A stretch of 64,000 nt of DNA, from positions 23,169,463 to 23,233,462 of the forward strand of contig OX393568.1 in the NCBI GenBank assembly GCA_947652115.1, read 5' to 3'. The DNA comes from Blastomussa wellsi (taxonomy: Eukaryota > Cnidaria > Anthozoa > Scleractinia > Plerogyridae). The notes below the pieces were generated by a model, which was given only the letters and a program-made list of their open reading frames with translations, was not told the origin of the DNA and did no database searches. Below are positions 34,285 to 46,104 of this stretch, piece by piece. Position 1 is the stretch's first letter; each line of letters begins with the position of its first letter. The translations under genes and the position numbers were made by a program.

Positions 34285-35352
34285 ATGCTGAAGCAAAACG
34301 TCACTGAGACGAGAAACGCAACCGTGGACATTGACGCTTACGAGATGTTAGCGCCTCCATTATATACAGCAATCATCGTCGTGGGATTGATCGGTAACGC
34401 GCTGCTTATTTACACTGTGTTTCGCTGGAAAGAAATGAGGACCCCATGTAACTATCTCATCGCCAACAATGCAGTAGCTGACCTTTGCTTGGTCTTACTG
34501 GCAGCACCGTTGAGGATCGTGGAAGTTTACTATGGATGGCCGCTAGGCGAGTTTACATGCCAGCTTCTTGCGCCAACCCAAGACGTTTTCGTTGTGGTTT
34601 CCGTTCTTACTTATACCATAATCGCCTGGGAGAGGCATAGAGCTGTTGTGGAACCTTTTAAAGCCAAGCTAACTTTGAGGAACATAACAATCATGGCGAT
34701 AACCATGTGGGTAGTTTCTTATCTTTGCACTGGCCTGCCCATTGCCTTAATCTTAAGCGTGGTTACAATCCAAGGAAAACCTCGCTGCATAGCAACGTTT
34801 GCCTCCGACATCTCCAGGCAGGTCTACGAATCGTACCTGGTAATATTTTTTATAGTGTTACCTCTCCTTCTGCAAACCTTTGCATATTCCCGACTCCTTT
34901 ATCACTTAAGACGGAAGAACTCTTTTGAGAGGTCGTTTAGGGACTCTGTGAGGTCAGACAACCGGGGTAGAAACAGCAGAAAGAATAAAAGGCGGAGGCT
35001 TATCTATGTGACAATAACTCTTATAATTTTCTTTCAAGTTTGTTACATTCCAAGAGGGGTAGTTATGTTACTTTACGAATTTGCGAGCGACATAACGACG
35101 AGTGTGTACTTTACATATGTCGACCTAGTTTTGTTGGCGTTTTATTATGTAAAACATGTTACAAACCCTATAATCCTGTTTACTGTAAGTACAGATTTTC
35201 GCTCACACTTTCCGTGCAGATTTGTAAAATACTGGCGAACATTATCTGCTTTTAAAAGTGTTTTCTCATCTCGGAAATCGTCAGGAAACACTCTATTCAG
35301 CGACAAAGAGAAAAATGAACTTATAGCAATCAAAAAAGAGACCGTGCTGTGA
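34285..35352 (+). CDS. Class A (rhodopsin-like) orphan GPCR 5 with C-terminal PDZ ligand
   Basis: Intronless gene for a 355-residue receptor. The short N-terminus has sequons at N5 and N11. TM1 holds LIGNALLIY (N38). TM2 has VADLCLVLLAAPLRIVE. ECL1 carries WPLG (85-88), not WPFG. C92 and C168 are the likely disulfide pair. ERHRAVV is at 116-122, with histidine in place of the DRY tyrosine, and TWRH-type changes nearby (TYTIIAWERH against HTTIALERY in paralogues). Intracellular loop 3 is long and basic (RKNSFERSFR to KNKRRRLI). TM6 reads FQVCYIPRG and TM7 reads YYVKHVTNPIIL. The tail is about 48 residues with many S and K and ends ETVL, a class I PDZ-binding pattern (S/T-x-hydrophobic), unlike its paralogues. 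It is the most divergent member. The ligand is unknown. Confidence 0.92.
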   Translation: MLKQNVTETRNATVDIDAYEMLAPPLYTAIIVVGLIGNALLIYTVFRWKEMRTPCNYLIANNAVADLCLVLLAAPLRIVEVYYGWPLGEFTCQLLAPTQDVFVVVSVLTYTIIAWERHRAVVEPFKAKLTLRNITIMAITMWVVSYLCTGLPIALILSVVTIQGKPRCIATFASDISRQVYESYLVIFFIVLPLLLQTFAYSRLLYHLRRKNSFERSFRDSVRSDNRGRNSRKNKRRRLIYVTITLIIFFQVCYIPRGVVMLLYEFASDITTSVYFTYVDLVLLAFYYVKHVTNPIILFTVSTDFRSHFPCRFVKYWRTLSAFKSVFSSRKSSGNTLFSDKEKNELIAIKKETVL

Positions 35353-36660
35353 AGAACATACTTTAGGGGAAAAACCATTGCAAAAGTGATTATCGTGCTG
35401 TCATTTTATTAGAGATTCTCGCGATAAATGTATAGAATAGCATTTTTTATTACATTTGTAGAAGGCACATTTCGTGTCTTTGAAGCCATTGAGAAAATTG
35501 ACGTGTTTTGTGGTGTATTTGCATTTAAATTGCTTGTCTCTATATAATGAAAATTTATGGGGTAAACACTCGCTGAAACATTGACTGCAAAATAAACAAC
35601 GAAACAAAACTTAACATAATATTTATCTTCCTTGCCAATTCCTGTGTACCCAAACGTGTGGTCTGGATCGTATTCGCCAAAAAAAAAAACAGTTCCCTTC
35701 AGGCCAAAAAGCTTTCAAGGAAAACGTGCATCTTGTTAAATATCTGAAGAGCTTTCACCAGCTGCGACCGGCAGCGAAAATTTCATAATTCGAGTACCGC
35801 GTGGATTGCTGCGGAGGCGTGTTTGTTTGCCAGTTAAAATCCATAACGTAGTAGATCTCGTCAGTCCAGGCCCATGTGGAATCTATTTAGCTGGTTTCCT
35901 TTCGCGTAACAACCAGCTCGTAACAACCTGCTCTAAATGAAGTCATGTTTCGTAATGCATATTTGGCCTGAGTATCAAAGGAAACCATTAAAGAATAGTT
36001 TAAAGAAAGAGCTAGCAAGAAACGAGGATGATTTTGAATGAGCAAGATTGAAAAGGATTGCAATTGACATATTTGAAACATTCAGGCTATACCCTTTAGA
36101 GGTGTCAACTTTGGCAAAGCTTCTTTAATTCATAAGGTATCGAGTGATTGTCGCACTCCATTTATGACCAGAACTAGTACAAAACTTGCACCGTATTTTA
36201 GAAGAATGATTACTTTTATGGCGATACATTCCATGCAAAATATTTTGAATCACAAAAAATGAGAGCACATGCAGAGCAGAAAAAAGATTGTTATATCAGG
36301 AGGTATGATTTTTGTCTTCGTATAAAAGACACATCTCTTAAGAGTAAATAGTTTGTGTTCTGAATAGTCAGTTATGTAGCTAGTATTGATTTAAGGGCTA
36401 CAGATATTATTTGAACACGTGTTGGGTCGTGCTGTTTTAATTATTGTGTCCTAAGCTTGCAACCTAGCTGGGACATTGCTGGACCGGATATGATATAGGG
36501 CATGAATAAATATATGCAACCCACTCACAGAGCAGAACGAAAATTTACTGAGGTGGTTATACAAGCAAGCGCGCACAATTTCTAGCTTTGTCTTAGGCTG
36601 ACAAAAGACACAACTTTAACCATCTTTAAATATTTGGTGGCCTACATATTACATAGAGGA

Positions 36661-36905
36661 TATTACATGGCCGCGCGGAGATACGAAATTTATCTTCGAG
36701 TGTTGGAAGATATGTGTTGGAAAATATGTTCCAACACGAGAAGAGAAATTTCGTATCTCCAAGCGGCCATGTAATACTCACCAATGAGCTTCCAACCTTT
36801 TTCTCTTTCGCTGCAAAAGGCGCGATTTATTTCATAACCATAGCAGTGGTGATATCTTCACATGTGAAGATAACATGTTATCTTCACGTGTGAAGATAGC
36901 ATGTT
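36661..36905. repeat. Hairpin element plus tandem TATCTTCACATGTGAAGATA palindromes
   Basis: 36661-36776 is a hairpin: TATTACATGGCCGCGCGGAG, then ATACGAAATTTATCTTC, is repeated inverted as GAGAAATTTCGTATCTCC then AAGCGGCCATGTAATA. After 65 bp come two near-identical perfect palindromes, TATCTTCACATGTGAAGATA and TATCTTCACGTGTGAAGATA, spaced by ACATGT, around 36852-36899. They may be parts of one composite element. Confidence 0.75.
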
Positions 36906-37057
36906 TTCGCACGAAAGCTCACCTGGTATTTCACTCCCGTTTATATAATAAATGTACTTATCTGGCTGCTGTTGATTTGCATTATTTGTACTCGCGTTCT
37001 TTATAATTAGGAGCTTAGCGACTTAGCACTAAATAATTTGTATCAGTATTGAAGGGT

Positions 37058-37546
37058 TTAAAGGGCCGCTACCTTGAGCATTACTTGAAAAATTCGAGAC
37101 CCCAAAAATGACGGGGATATCAACTCTAAGAAGGGCTGTTTCGGGAGAAAAACAAAATTTTTCCGGGAATCTGAAGATTTTGTCGGGAAGAGACTTGGAA
37201 CATTTTCCGGGAAACATGAAGTATTGAAGTTAAAATTTCGTAAATTTTGAGATTTTGGGGGAGATAAATAGGCAGTGTCACATTGATGTCTCGCAAAGCG
37301 AAATGTAGATGGATAAAACCATCTAAACATCTTTATTTTTGGCTGATTAGGTCTCTTGTAGATCCTACGTAAACTAGCAGCATTAACGTTTGCGGTCCTT
37401 TGCAGTTTCCATTTCAAAAGTGAAAGTAGCCTCCAATAGAACAAGCATGGCATAAAAACCAATTCCAGCACTGAAAGGGAACCCAAGATATAATGGTTGG
37501 GAGTTATCCGCATAACAACCGTTTTTTGTGGTGAACATGTTTGCAT
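37058..37546 (-). repeat. Repeat-derived open frame
   Basis: This 162-residue minus-strand frame has blocks (FPENVPSLFPTKSSDSRK, FVFLPKQPFLELISP) that I recognise as recurring in cnidarian predicted proteins derived from a dispersed repeat. Part of its DNA is shared with 24690-24772. No domain is visible. I treat it as repeat sequence, not a host gene. Confidence 0.5.
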
Positions 37547-37581
37547 TCAAGCGAGAACTTTTTATTTTCTTTTTTAACTAT

Positions 37582-37583
<2 letters not shown>

Positions 37584-37641
<58 letters not shown>

Positions 37642-37646
37642 TTAAT
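37584..37646. repeat. AAT trinucleotide microsatellite
   Basis: About 20 uninterrupted AAT units followed by two variant units. A frame reading through it gives a poly-isoleucine run and is an artefact. Confidence 0.95.
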
Positions 37647-38601
37647 ATTAAACATTTATATCACGCAAATTCCATGTGAATACATTCAAACGGCGCGTTA
37701 TAAAAAGAAGTATGAAACAAATATGAAACATAACATGTCAAGAATCCCAACTGACGGGACGATGACCAATTGGCTATTTAATTTACAAAGCCTGGTAGAG
37801 TTGAGTTCAGAATCAGCAAAATCAAACCCAGACTGAGTAGTAAAGAGGAGGATACGTAATACGATATAATAAGAAGAAATTAACTATCACTTAATACACA
37901 AATATATTTAGTTTATAGTCTGTATATATGCTGAAAGCGGTCCCCATTTTTGGCGGATTTTCCTTTTGTGGCAATGCATATTGGGATTAAAAAAACAGAA
38001 ATTTTTGACATTCGGTAGAGATTTCTTTAATTTTCATATCCAATGTAGTAGGGAGCCAAAAGACAAATAAAATTCAAACGAGAACTTGTAGTGTATCTTG
38101 CTTCCCTGTTTACTTTCGTTTTTTGTAGTTCTTGATAATCACGTCTGAAATTTATACTAAAAATGTTCGCCTCAGGCCCACCGAACATAGGTGAATATTC
38201 TCCAAGACAAAGTAGCGATGTTCGCTTTGCCTTCGGCGAAAAAATTTTAAGTATACTGTCATTTACTAAAGCGAGACCACTTGGAAAAATGGGGCGGGGT
38301 GTATGTGTAACTAAATTTATCTTTTATCTTACTGACTACGCAAATGTTTAAAATATTTAAGAAAACAAAAGTCATTGTATCTTACCACAACACAGAAAAA
38401 CGTTTAAATTGCGAAGCTCGTTGCTAGCCTCGGATTTTTTCTAAGAGCGACTCCGCGACTCGCACCTGTAAAATACGATTTGAGGTGACAAATGCTTCGG
38501 GATATCAAATTTTGATCTTGGTGGACTAACTCGGGTAAAGGAGTTGAGCTTACCGACCCCTTACCGAACAGATAAAAATCTTGTTTGCATTATTTTTTGG
38601 C

Positions 38602-38779
38602 TATTCTCTACTTGCACAAATCTCATAATACACCTCTTTTACCCCCAAATTTTGCATAATCATTGTTTGCAATTTCTCCTGGGACATGAAGATGTCCCAA
38701 GGGAAATCTAAAACAATGCCTATGCAAATGTTTTGGGGGGTAGAAGAGGTGTATTATGGTATTGTGCAAGTAGAGAATA
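38602..38779. mobile_element. TA-flanked inverted-repeat element (Tc1/mariner-type MITE)
   Basis: TTCTCTACTTGCACAA at 38604 is repeated inverted as TTGTGCAAGTAGAGAA ending at 38777, with TA on each side. The arms continue through CATAATACACCTCTTTTACC/ GGTAGAAGAGGTGTATTATG and a GGGACATGAAGATGTCCCA palindrome near the centre. About 174 bp, non-coding. Confidence 0.85.
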
Positions 38780-40585
38780 AGCTCAGAGTGTCATCCTGAA
38801 CAGCTACTTTTTGGAAAAGCGTAACTGATACAAGAAGTACGCTAAATTACATGCACATGCAAGCGATAAAACGCTTTTAACAGCAGATACGCCCTCAAGA
38901 GCCATCAAAAGATCAATGACAGACTTAAATCTACAGGAGGTTGAAAAAAGATGATTTCCGTGGAAGAGATCGGCGGAAGTAAGAATATGTCTTCTTTTTT
39001 CATTTCTCAAAAAGAAACTGGCATCTAAAAGTCAAAAAAAAACTTAGAAAACAGCAAACGCTGTTCGCTGTCGTGTGCACCTATCCATATGTGCGGTCCA
39101 TGACCCATATATCATCGGTACTTGAAATTCTGCTGGTGGCAGATGCCATTGTTTTAGGGGCTAGGAGCATTGTTCCTGTTGTTTGTTTTATTGTTTTCAA
39201 GCAGGGTGTCGAGCTATTCATGTGAGACCTTACGAGAGCTGCTACATCGCCCTATACCATGGCTTGTAAGCCAGTCGAAACGGAAAACCTAAAAGTGACA
39301 GTTTACAAAAAAACCGCCAATGGATAATGATGGTTAAGATTACGTACGTACGTGTCATCCGCGCCTATGCCTTTCTTTATGAAAGCATACATGAACTGGA
39401 TACACTCTGCTTTAAGAATATTGTTTTTCCGGCCGAGGCTGAATATTTGTATTTTTCTGCCGATTTTAGGCTGAAAATATTTTTATAAATATTCTTTAAA
39501 TTAAGAAATTTACAGTTTAGTTCATGTCTTCTGTGCTGCATACCTTACATATGTATTACTTAACAGTATCATTCATCGATCGGTCCCAAGCATTGGCCAA
39601 TGGCTATAGTGTAGGTTTTTATCGTTTTATTGGCTAGTTTTGCCGTTTAGAGAAAGAAAATTGTATTGTATTTGCACATTTTCAATACAAAATTCTATTC
39701 TTTTCAAAATCTCAGCCTTGGATTTATATTTTCTTATAAAAAGAAAGAGTGCACGGAAAACACGAGTGCAAGTGTGTATTTTGTATTTATGGAGATTGGA
39801 CAGATGTTTCGAGCTTTATCTGAGTTACAATATTGGAGAGAATTTTTGAGACACTTATCCAAATTTCCACTCATTTCCTGGTTAGGGTACCAAAGCTCAT
39901 TTCTTTGACACCCAGTAGACCTTTTTACCGATACAGCTGCCATTGGTTCGGAAACATTATGGGATGTCCAGTGAGCAAAATTAACATGTATCCCCTCTGG
40001 GCATTCCATAACGGCTATTTGAAAATGACCGGTGTATCAGTAAAAAAGGCCTATCTCCTCGTTTTACGCATATGCAATACCATAACCATCCTTTATTTAA
40101 ATTTATATAATAACAAAATCAATGCGCGCGCTCTGATTGGTCAATCAGCTATGGTTTATTATACCGGTAAACCCATGGAAAAATCGCGCGTCTTCTGAAT
40201 TATTATATAAACAAACTTTTCTCGTGTTCTCCCAAACATCCCGCGTGGGTTATTACCCCTATAAACCCATAGAAAGTGTGGCCTATTGCTTAATAATTCA
40301 TTTTCCGAAATGACCTTTAAAAAATTAAACGTTTACCAAAATATTGTGTAATAATTTAACATCAGTACTAATAAAAATTTCGTTGATAAAAAACTATTAT
40401 ATAGGTAACTGATAAACTTTAAACTCTACGTACAATACCGATGTAATAAGCAATCATGTGATATCGCCCTATGTGCGTGTGATCATTTATTGTTTTACAA
40501 AAAAAATCTACTTAGCAAATTTTATCCTGTGGTGTTTATTCTTTTTCGTAAAGGGAACCTCGGCGCTTGAAACAAGTTGTTAAGT

Positions 40586-40902
40586 AGTCTAAAATAGTGT
40601 ATAAATTACAAACTTTACCGGACAAGGGAGATGTAGCATTTCATAATGATAAAAAACGGACAAGATTATAGCTCTTAAATTCCCGTGCGCCGCCATGTTG
40701 GATTTTTTGACGTCAGTGTATTGTCCTTATTGTTATTGAGAGGTTCTCTTGTGTGAAACAATAGGACAACACACTGACGTCAACTCCAAAATGGCGCGCG
40801 CGGAAAATTTAAAAGCGATAATCTTTTTCTCACGTTATGAGTATGAAGTGTTGTATCTCCCTCATCCAGTAAAATTTGTAATTTAGACACTATTTTAGAC
40901 AA
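40586..40902. mobile_element. Long inverted-repeat (foldback) element
   Basis: AGTCTAAAATAGTGTATAAA at 40586 is repeated inverted near 40902 (TTTAGACACTATTTTAGAC). The arms continue with AAGGGAGATGTAGCATTTCA/ TGAAGTGTTGTATCTCCCTC and an inner GACGTCAGTGTATTGTCC/ GGACAACACACTGACGTC pair. Roughly 317 bp with arms of about 140 bp; no coding capacity. Confidence 0.85.
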
Positions 40903-41297
40903 CTTGACGTCAAATTGATCAAATTTGTACCCTTGCAAACAAAGGTAATTTTATTATCCATGAAGCATACCACAGCGACATTAAATGTACGGACATTTAA
41001 CGACATGTCCTAGATATTGTTGCAATCCTTATTTATTTTATGATGGCTGTCTCGATGCAAATTTATACTTTTTCTAGGGTTTATTAAATGTAGTCTAAAA
41101 TGTTGCTTGTCGTCGTTTAAAAAGGAAAATGCATACTATAATGTGCATTAATTAGTATAGACTGAGCTTCATTTCTCCAGTCTGGACTCAATTCTTGTGG
41201 AGAAAACAAAGAACACATGCAATTACCACCACGAACTCTATGTAAAGTCAAGTACAGGAAAGTTTAGTCCCTTAACCCATCAACGCTAAGAGCAGTC

Positions 41298-44200
41298 TCA
41301 CACATTCATCTGTTGTCTTTCCTCGATACACTGCTCCACTTCCTTGTGACTAAACAGTTTAGCACATCCAGCCGGCGTAAACCCTTCTTTGTTGATTTTT
41401 TGTAATTCTGCTCCACTATCCAACAGCAGGCGAACTACCTTCCGGTGGCCAGAGCCTGCAGACACATGCAGCGGTGTGTTTCCATCAGCATCAAGCGCAT
41501 TGACTTCACTGCCTGCATCAACTAACACCCGAACAATTTCTGTCTTACCAAGTGCAGCGGCTGTATGAAGAGCAATGCTGCCTTCAGAATCTCTTGACTT
41601 CACACTTGCTCCGAGTTCAAGAAATAGGCGAACCATGAGCACATCGCTTAAGGCCGACGCCAGATGGAGAGGAGTGCTTCCTTCGTTGTCTCTAGCTTCC
41701 ACTTTTGCTCCTCTTTCAACTAGTAGACGAGCACTTGGTTTCCAATTAAAAACGGCACAGATGTGAAGCGGAGTGCAGCCCTTTTCGTCTCTAGCCTCGA
41801 GATTGCTGTAAACAAAACAGTAATGTAAATAAATAGCCACAAGTAGAATACGAATAAGAAGAAAGGTTAATAAATTAAGCATTTTCATCTTTAACTGCCC
41901 CCTCCATTTCCAAGCAACCAGATCATTTTTTTTCTTCTACATATCATGGCTCCTAATTTTTGTACATAAAATAAACTGATCGAAGCTTTCTTTATCGCAT
42001 TAAATTGATCTGGGCAAAAGTAGATAAACGCAGGTTGCCGACTTACCATCCTTGATCAATCAAAACCAAGACCGCATCCACGCTCCCTGAACAACAGCCA
42101 ATATGCAGAGGTGTACCGCCTTTATAATCCACAGCTTCAGGATCACTGCCATGCTTCAACAATGCTTTTGCCAAATACCTGTCATTTTCGTACAAAGCAA
42201 GATGAAGAGGGGTGGAGCCCAACTCATCAACAGCATTAACCCGAATCCCACGCAGAATGAGTTTTTCCACCATACCAGCAGTCCCCATATGCAGGCACGT
42301 TCTTCCATATATATTAGTAGCATGGACATCACTTCCGTTTTCAATGAGCAGGTTGGCAATCTCATCTCTAGCCCCGGAGAGGGCTATGTGAAGAGGCGTA
42401 TTTCCTTTCTTATCTCGGCAATGAACATTTGCCCCTGCCTTCAGCAGAAGCCTTGCAGCACCGCTCGAGTAGGTACAGAACGCAGCTCGGTGAAGAGGAG
42501 TACACCCATCTGCATTCACTGCATTAACGTCTGCACCATTTTTTATTGCCAGCTTCAAGAGGCTAGGCTGGGTCAACGCAAAATGAAGTGCTGTGTTGCC
42601 ATCTTTGTCTGCTACTTGCGCACTGCTTCCATGCTTTAATAAAATCATCGATCCTTCCCTGTTGCTTCTAGCAAGACTTACTAGAAATGGCGTCTGTCCT
42701 CTGTTATTAACAGCAGACAAGTCTGCTCCTCTATCAACAAGTCGCTGTATCACCTCAGCCGTTCCTCGTGCTGCTGCTCGGTGTAGTGGCGTTTCTCCAT
42801 TCTTGTCCCTTGCCTCAAGATCCAATCCGTGGTTTAGAAGATTGTCCAACGTGGCGACGCCATTGGACGCTGCAGCAAAATGAAGAGTTGTTCGACCAGA
42901 TACATCATCGACAGCGTGTTTGTCACCACCATTCTCAAGATATACTTCCAGAACGTTCCATTCCAAGTTCCAGAAGTTACGACATTCGTCTATTGCCCCT
43001 AGAATTGTTTTTCCACTAAAATCTGTTGCATTTACATCGCATCCATGAACAATAAGAAATTCAATCAACTCTCTGCACGCGCTTTTGATAGCTAGATTAA
43101 GAACAGTTTTCCCTTTGTTGTCAACAGATTTGAGATCACTCCCATTCTGGAACAACACTTCGGCAACATCAAAATGTCCTCTGGTAGCACCGAAGTGTAA
43201 AGGAAGCCACCCCATTTTATCTGCTAAATGAACATCAGCACCATGTTGAATCAACAATTCCACGGAAGTTCTGTGGCCCTCGTATGCAGCTGCATGAAGA
43301 GGACTGCGGTTTTCTCTGTCTAAGGCCCCAACGTTGGCACCTTGTTGAAGAAGCCACTCGATGCAGTCTGTGTTACCAGCTGTTGCGGCAAAATGTAAAG
43401 GTGTCTCTTTGTTGATGTCTGGTAAATTAACGTCAGCCCCATATTGTAAAAGGAGGTCACAGCACTCCAGTGGGGCACGATGCACATAATGAAGTGGAGA
43501 TCTCTCAAACTCGTCAGTGACGTTCGCAGAGCTTCCATGATCCAACAATGTTTTGACAACGTTGTTTTCATCATAGCCCGCGTCTCCGTAGCGAAAACTT
43601 CCGACAGCAAGTATAAGAGGAGTCTTTCCTTGTTTGTCTTTGGATTGAACACTGCTTCCCTCTTTTAGTAACAATTCGACCATAGACAAACCACCACAAG
43701 CTGCTGCGTCAGCAAGGGGTGTACGACCAAGTGCATTCTTGACTTCCAATTCTGCGCCATGTTTCAATAACACTTGGGCTGCGTGAACACTATTTGAAGT
43801 TGCAGCTAGATGCAAAGGCATCACCTCTTCTTCATCACCTTTAATGTTGGCATCCGCACCGTACTGAAGTAACATCTGGACAAGTGTGACGTTGTTGTTT
43901 TGGGTGGCATGATGAAGTGGAGAGTAAGCATAGACATTCTTAACGTTTGCTTCACAACCGAGTTCAAGAAGAAGCTCGGCCACTTTGTCATAATTCATGG
44001 AACAGGCTATCTGAAGAGGCGTTTCAAATCTTGAATTCTTGATATTTATATCAGCTCCATGCGCAAGAAGAAGCTTTGCAATTTCCATGGCACGAGGGCG
44101 TGGGGCGAGCTGAAGAACACAACAAAGGGCTGTGTCGCCTGACATGTTCCTTTCATTTACATCCACACCCTTCTCTAGAAAAAGCGGAATCGAATCAAAG

Positions 44201-45939
44201 TCTTCGCGATAAGCTGCTGAAGTTAGCAAAGTTTCGCCATCTTCCAATTTGTCAAAACTAAACTCCCTTTTATCGGTAAGTAGTTGAAGAACATCATGTG
44301 AACAACACTTAGCAGCAAGCTCTGCAAGAGGCCTACTTTCACTATCCGTGTTTGAGGTATCAGCTCCTCGTTCTATCAGAAGTTTAGCTACTTCGGTTTG
44401 ACCCGCTTCCAAGGCGCAATACAAGGGCGAGATGTGTTGCCTTCCGTTGCGGAACCAACTATAATCATCTTCCTCTTCCTCGCTGTCTTCACAGTCACTG
44501 TCCCCGTGATCATCACAACTGTCCTTTTCACTTTTTATTTTTGTAGAATTAGTGCCATTTACATCAGCCCCATGATCTAACAGAAAAGCGACCGTTTCAC
44601 AATGTCCGGCCCTAGCTGCTTGCATCAGAGCTGTTTCGCCATATCTGTTAACTTCATCAACTGCCCCTGATAAACCTCTCTCGAGAAGAAGTTGCAATAC
44701 ATCTGTCAGTCCTCGGGCAGCAGTTATTTCAAACAAATTGCCATTCAGGAGATAACGATCGTCCCCCTTAACTAGCTTCAGATCGCTTCCTCCTTCAATC
44801 AAAACCTTGGAAGCAGCAGCATGGCCTCCATAGACGGCAAAGTACAAAGCTGAGCAACCAGACTCGTCTCGTGAGTTAACATTAGCGCCTTGATTTAAAA
44901 GATACTTGATTGTGTCAGATCGACCCTTGATAGCAGAGACCTGCAATGGTGTTCTACCGTAGGAGTTCCTTGCATGAATGTCGGCCCCATGCTCAACAAG
45001 ATACTGGACTAACTCCAGACTAGTGGCCAAATGGAGAAGTGTATCCCCTTCTGACGTCTTAGGCAATAAATTCCCATTTTTTTCAAAAATAAATTTGACT
45101 ACATCTATTTGGTTTCCTTCGGCAGCATAATGTAAAGGGAGCCTACCCTCTTCATCGCCCCTGCTTAAACTTGCACCATTCTTTAGCAGCAAATGAACAA
45201 TTTCTAAGTGACCTTTTTGTGCAGCTAACATGAGAGGAGTCATACCGAAAAAGTTGACTTTCTTTGCATCAGCACCGTGCTCAATAAGCAGACGGACAGC
45301 TTCCGTGTGACCGTTTTCAGCAGCCAGACATATTGCTGACGTTTGGTCGTAATTTACTTTTGAAACATTCGCTCCAAGCTCTATTAAGCGTAGCATATTT
45401 TTAATTTTGCCACCAATTGCAGCATGATGCAGTGCAGTGTACCCTTGAGCATCTTGCATCTCTAAAGACGCACCTCTTTCAGCAAGAAACTCCACAACAT
45501 CTTCTTCATTGAACCTGGCTGCCAGCATCAAGGGTGTCTCTCTGTCCTCACACAAGTCTGGCGAAAGGGCATCAACATGTTCACCACAATCTAGCAACCT
45601 TCGAAGATGCTCAATTTGTCCCTTTTTCGCAGCCAAATGTAGAAGGGACTGAGATTGGAAATGCTTTGTAACTTTTTCAACAAAAGTGCTTATCTGTTTG
45701 TGTTCTTTAGAGACTTGTTGACTCAAAACAGTGTAAATAGATTTGCCAGCGAAAGAGGTTGCATTCAAGCCAATCTTCAAACTAAAAGCTATGGCGCTGT
45801 CAAGTTTGTCCGGACAATAGTTCAAGATGACGCTGACAGTCTCAACGTCTCCTTCAATGCAGGCTGACTGTAGACAGCTAAGACCTCTTTCTTTGTCAGG
45901 TGTGGTCAACAAATTGAAGGCCAGACTTTTCAAAGGCAG
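41298..45939 (-). CDS. Giant ankyrin-repeat protein, about 41 repeats
   Basis: Two exons are clear: 45939-42047 and 41805-41298 (TGA stop), joined by a 241-bp GT-AG intron with matching phase (TG+C). The upstream edge is a good 3' splice site (TTTATATTTCAG), so a first coding exon lies further upstream and is not identified. The frame is also open to 46053 but has no ATG there. The visible product is 1,466 residues. Nearly all of it is ankyrin repeats of 33 residues with the usual TPLHxAA, LLxxGAD and N/D-x-x-G landmarks; I count about 41. Repeats 12 and 13 are separated by an acidic insert (DSDCEDSEEEEDD). No death, kinase, SOCS-box, transmembrane or other domain is seen, and the protein ends with a degenerate repeat (FTPAGCAKLFSHKEVEQCIE). 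The likely role is a protein-binding scaffold; partners are unknown. Confidence 0.9.
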
Positions 45940-46104
45940 CTGAAATATAAAAAAATGCAAAGTCTGAATAAAGTGCACCCTTACTACTCCAGCAGAAACA
46001 ACAACACTAACAACAACAAGAGATTCCTCGTCTACAATCAATAGCCCAATCACATCTATTCTGTGATAGATAGTGAGTAGCGTAGCAGTGCGGTTATCAA
46101 CAAA

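Larger units (their letters stand above)
35353..41297. other. Intergenic stretch between GPCR 5 and the ankyrin gene
   Basis: No gene that I can support. It contains several hairpin repeats (36661-36905, 38604-38777, 40586-40902), a repeat-derived frame (37058-37546) and an AAT microsatellite (37584-37646). GPCR 5 and the ankyrin gene converge here, so the stretch holds both 3' ends. Confidence 0.5.

Noticed and set aside
7045..35352. The receptors as opsins
   Set aside because: The conserved TM7 lysine is four residues before the NP asparagine instead of six, so the retinal attachment site is not there.
36661..36905. CRISPR-like repeats or bacterial operators
   Set aside because: The repeats are palindromic and adjacent to a MITE in a eukaryotic intergenic region; there are no spacers or cas genes.
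45940..46053. Start of the ankyrin protein at 46053
   Set aside because: The codon there is GTG, the residues are hydrophobic low-complexity, and a strong 3' splice site ends at 45940, so this is intron.
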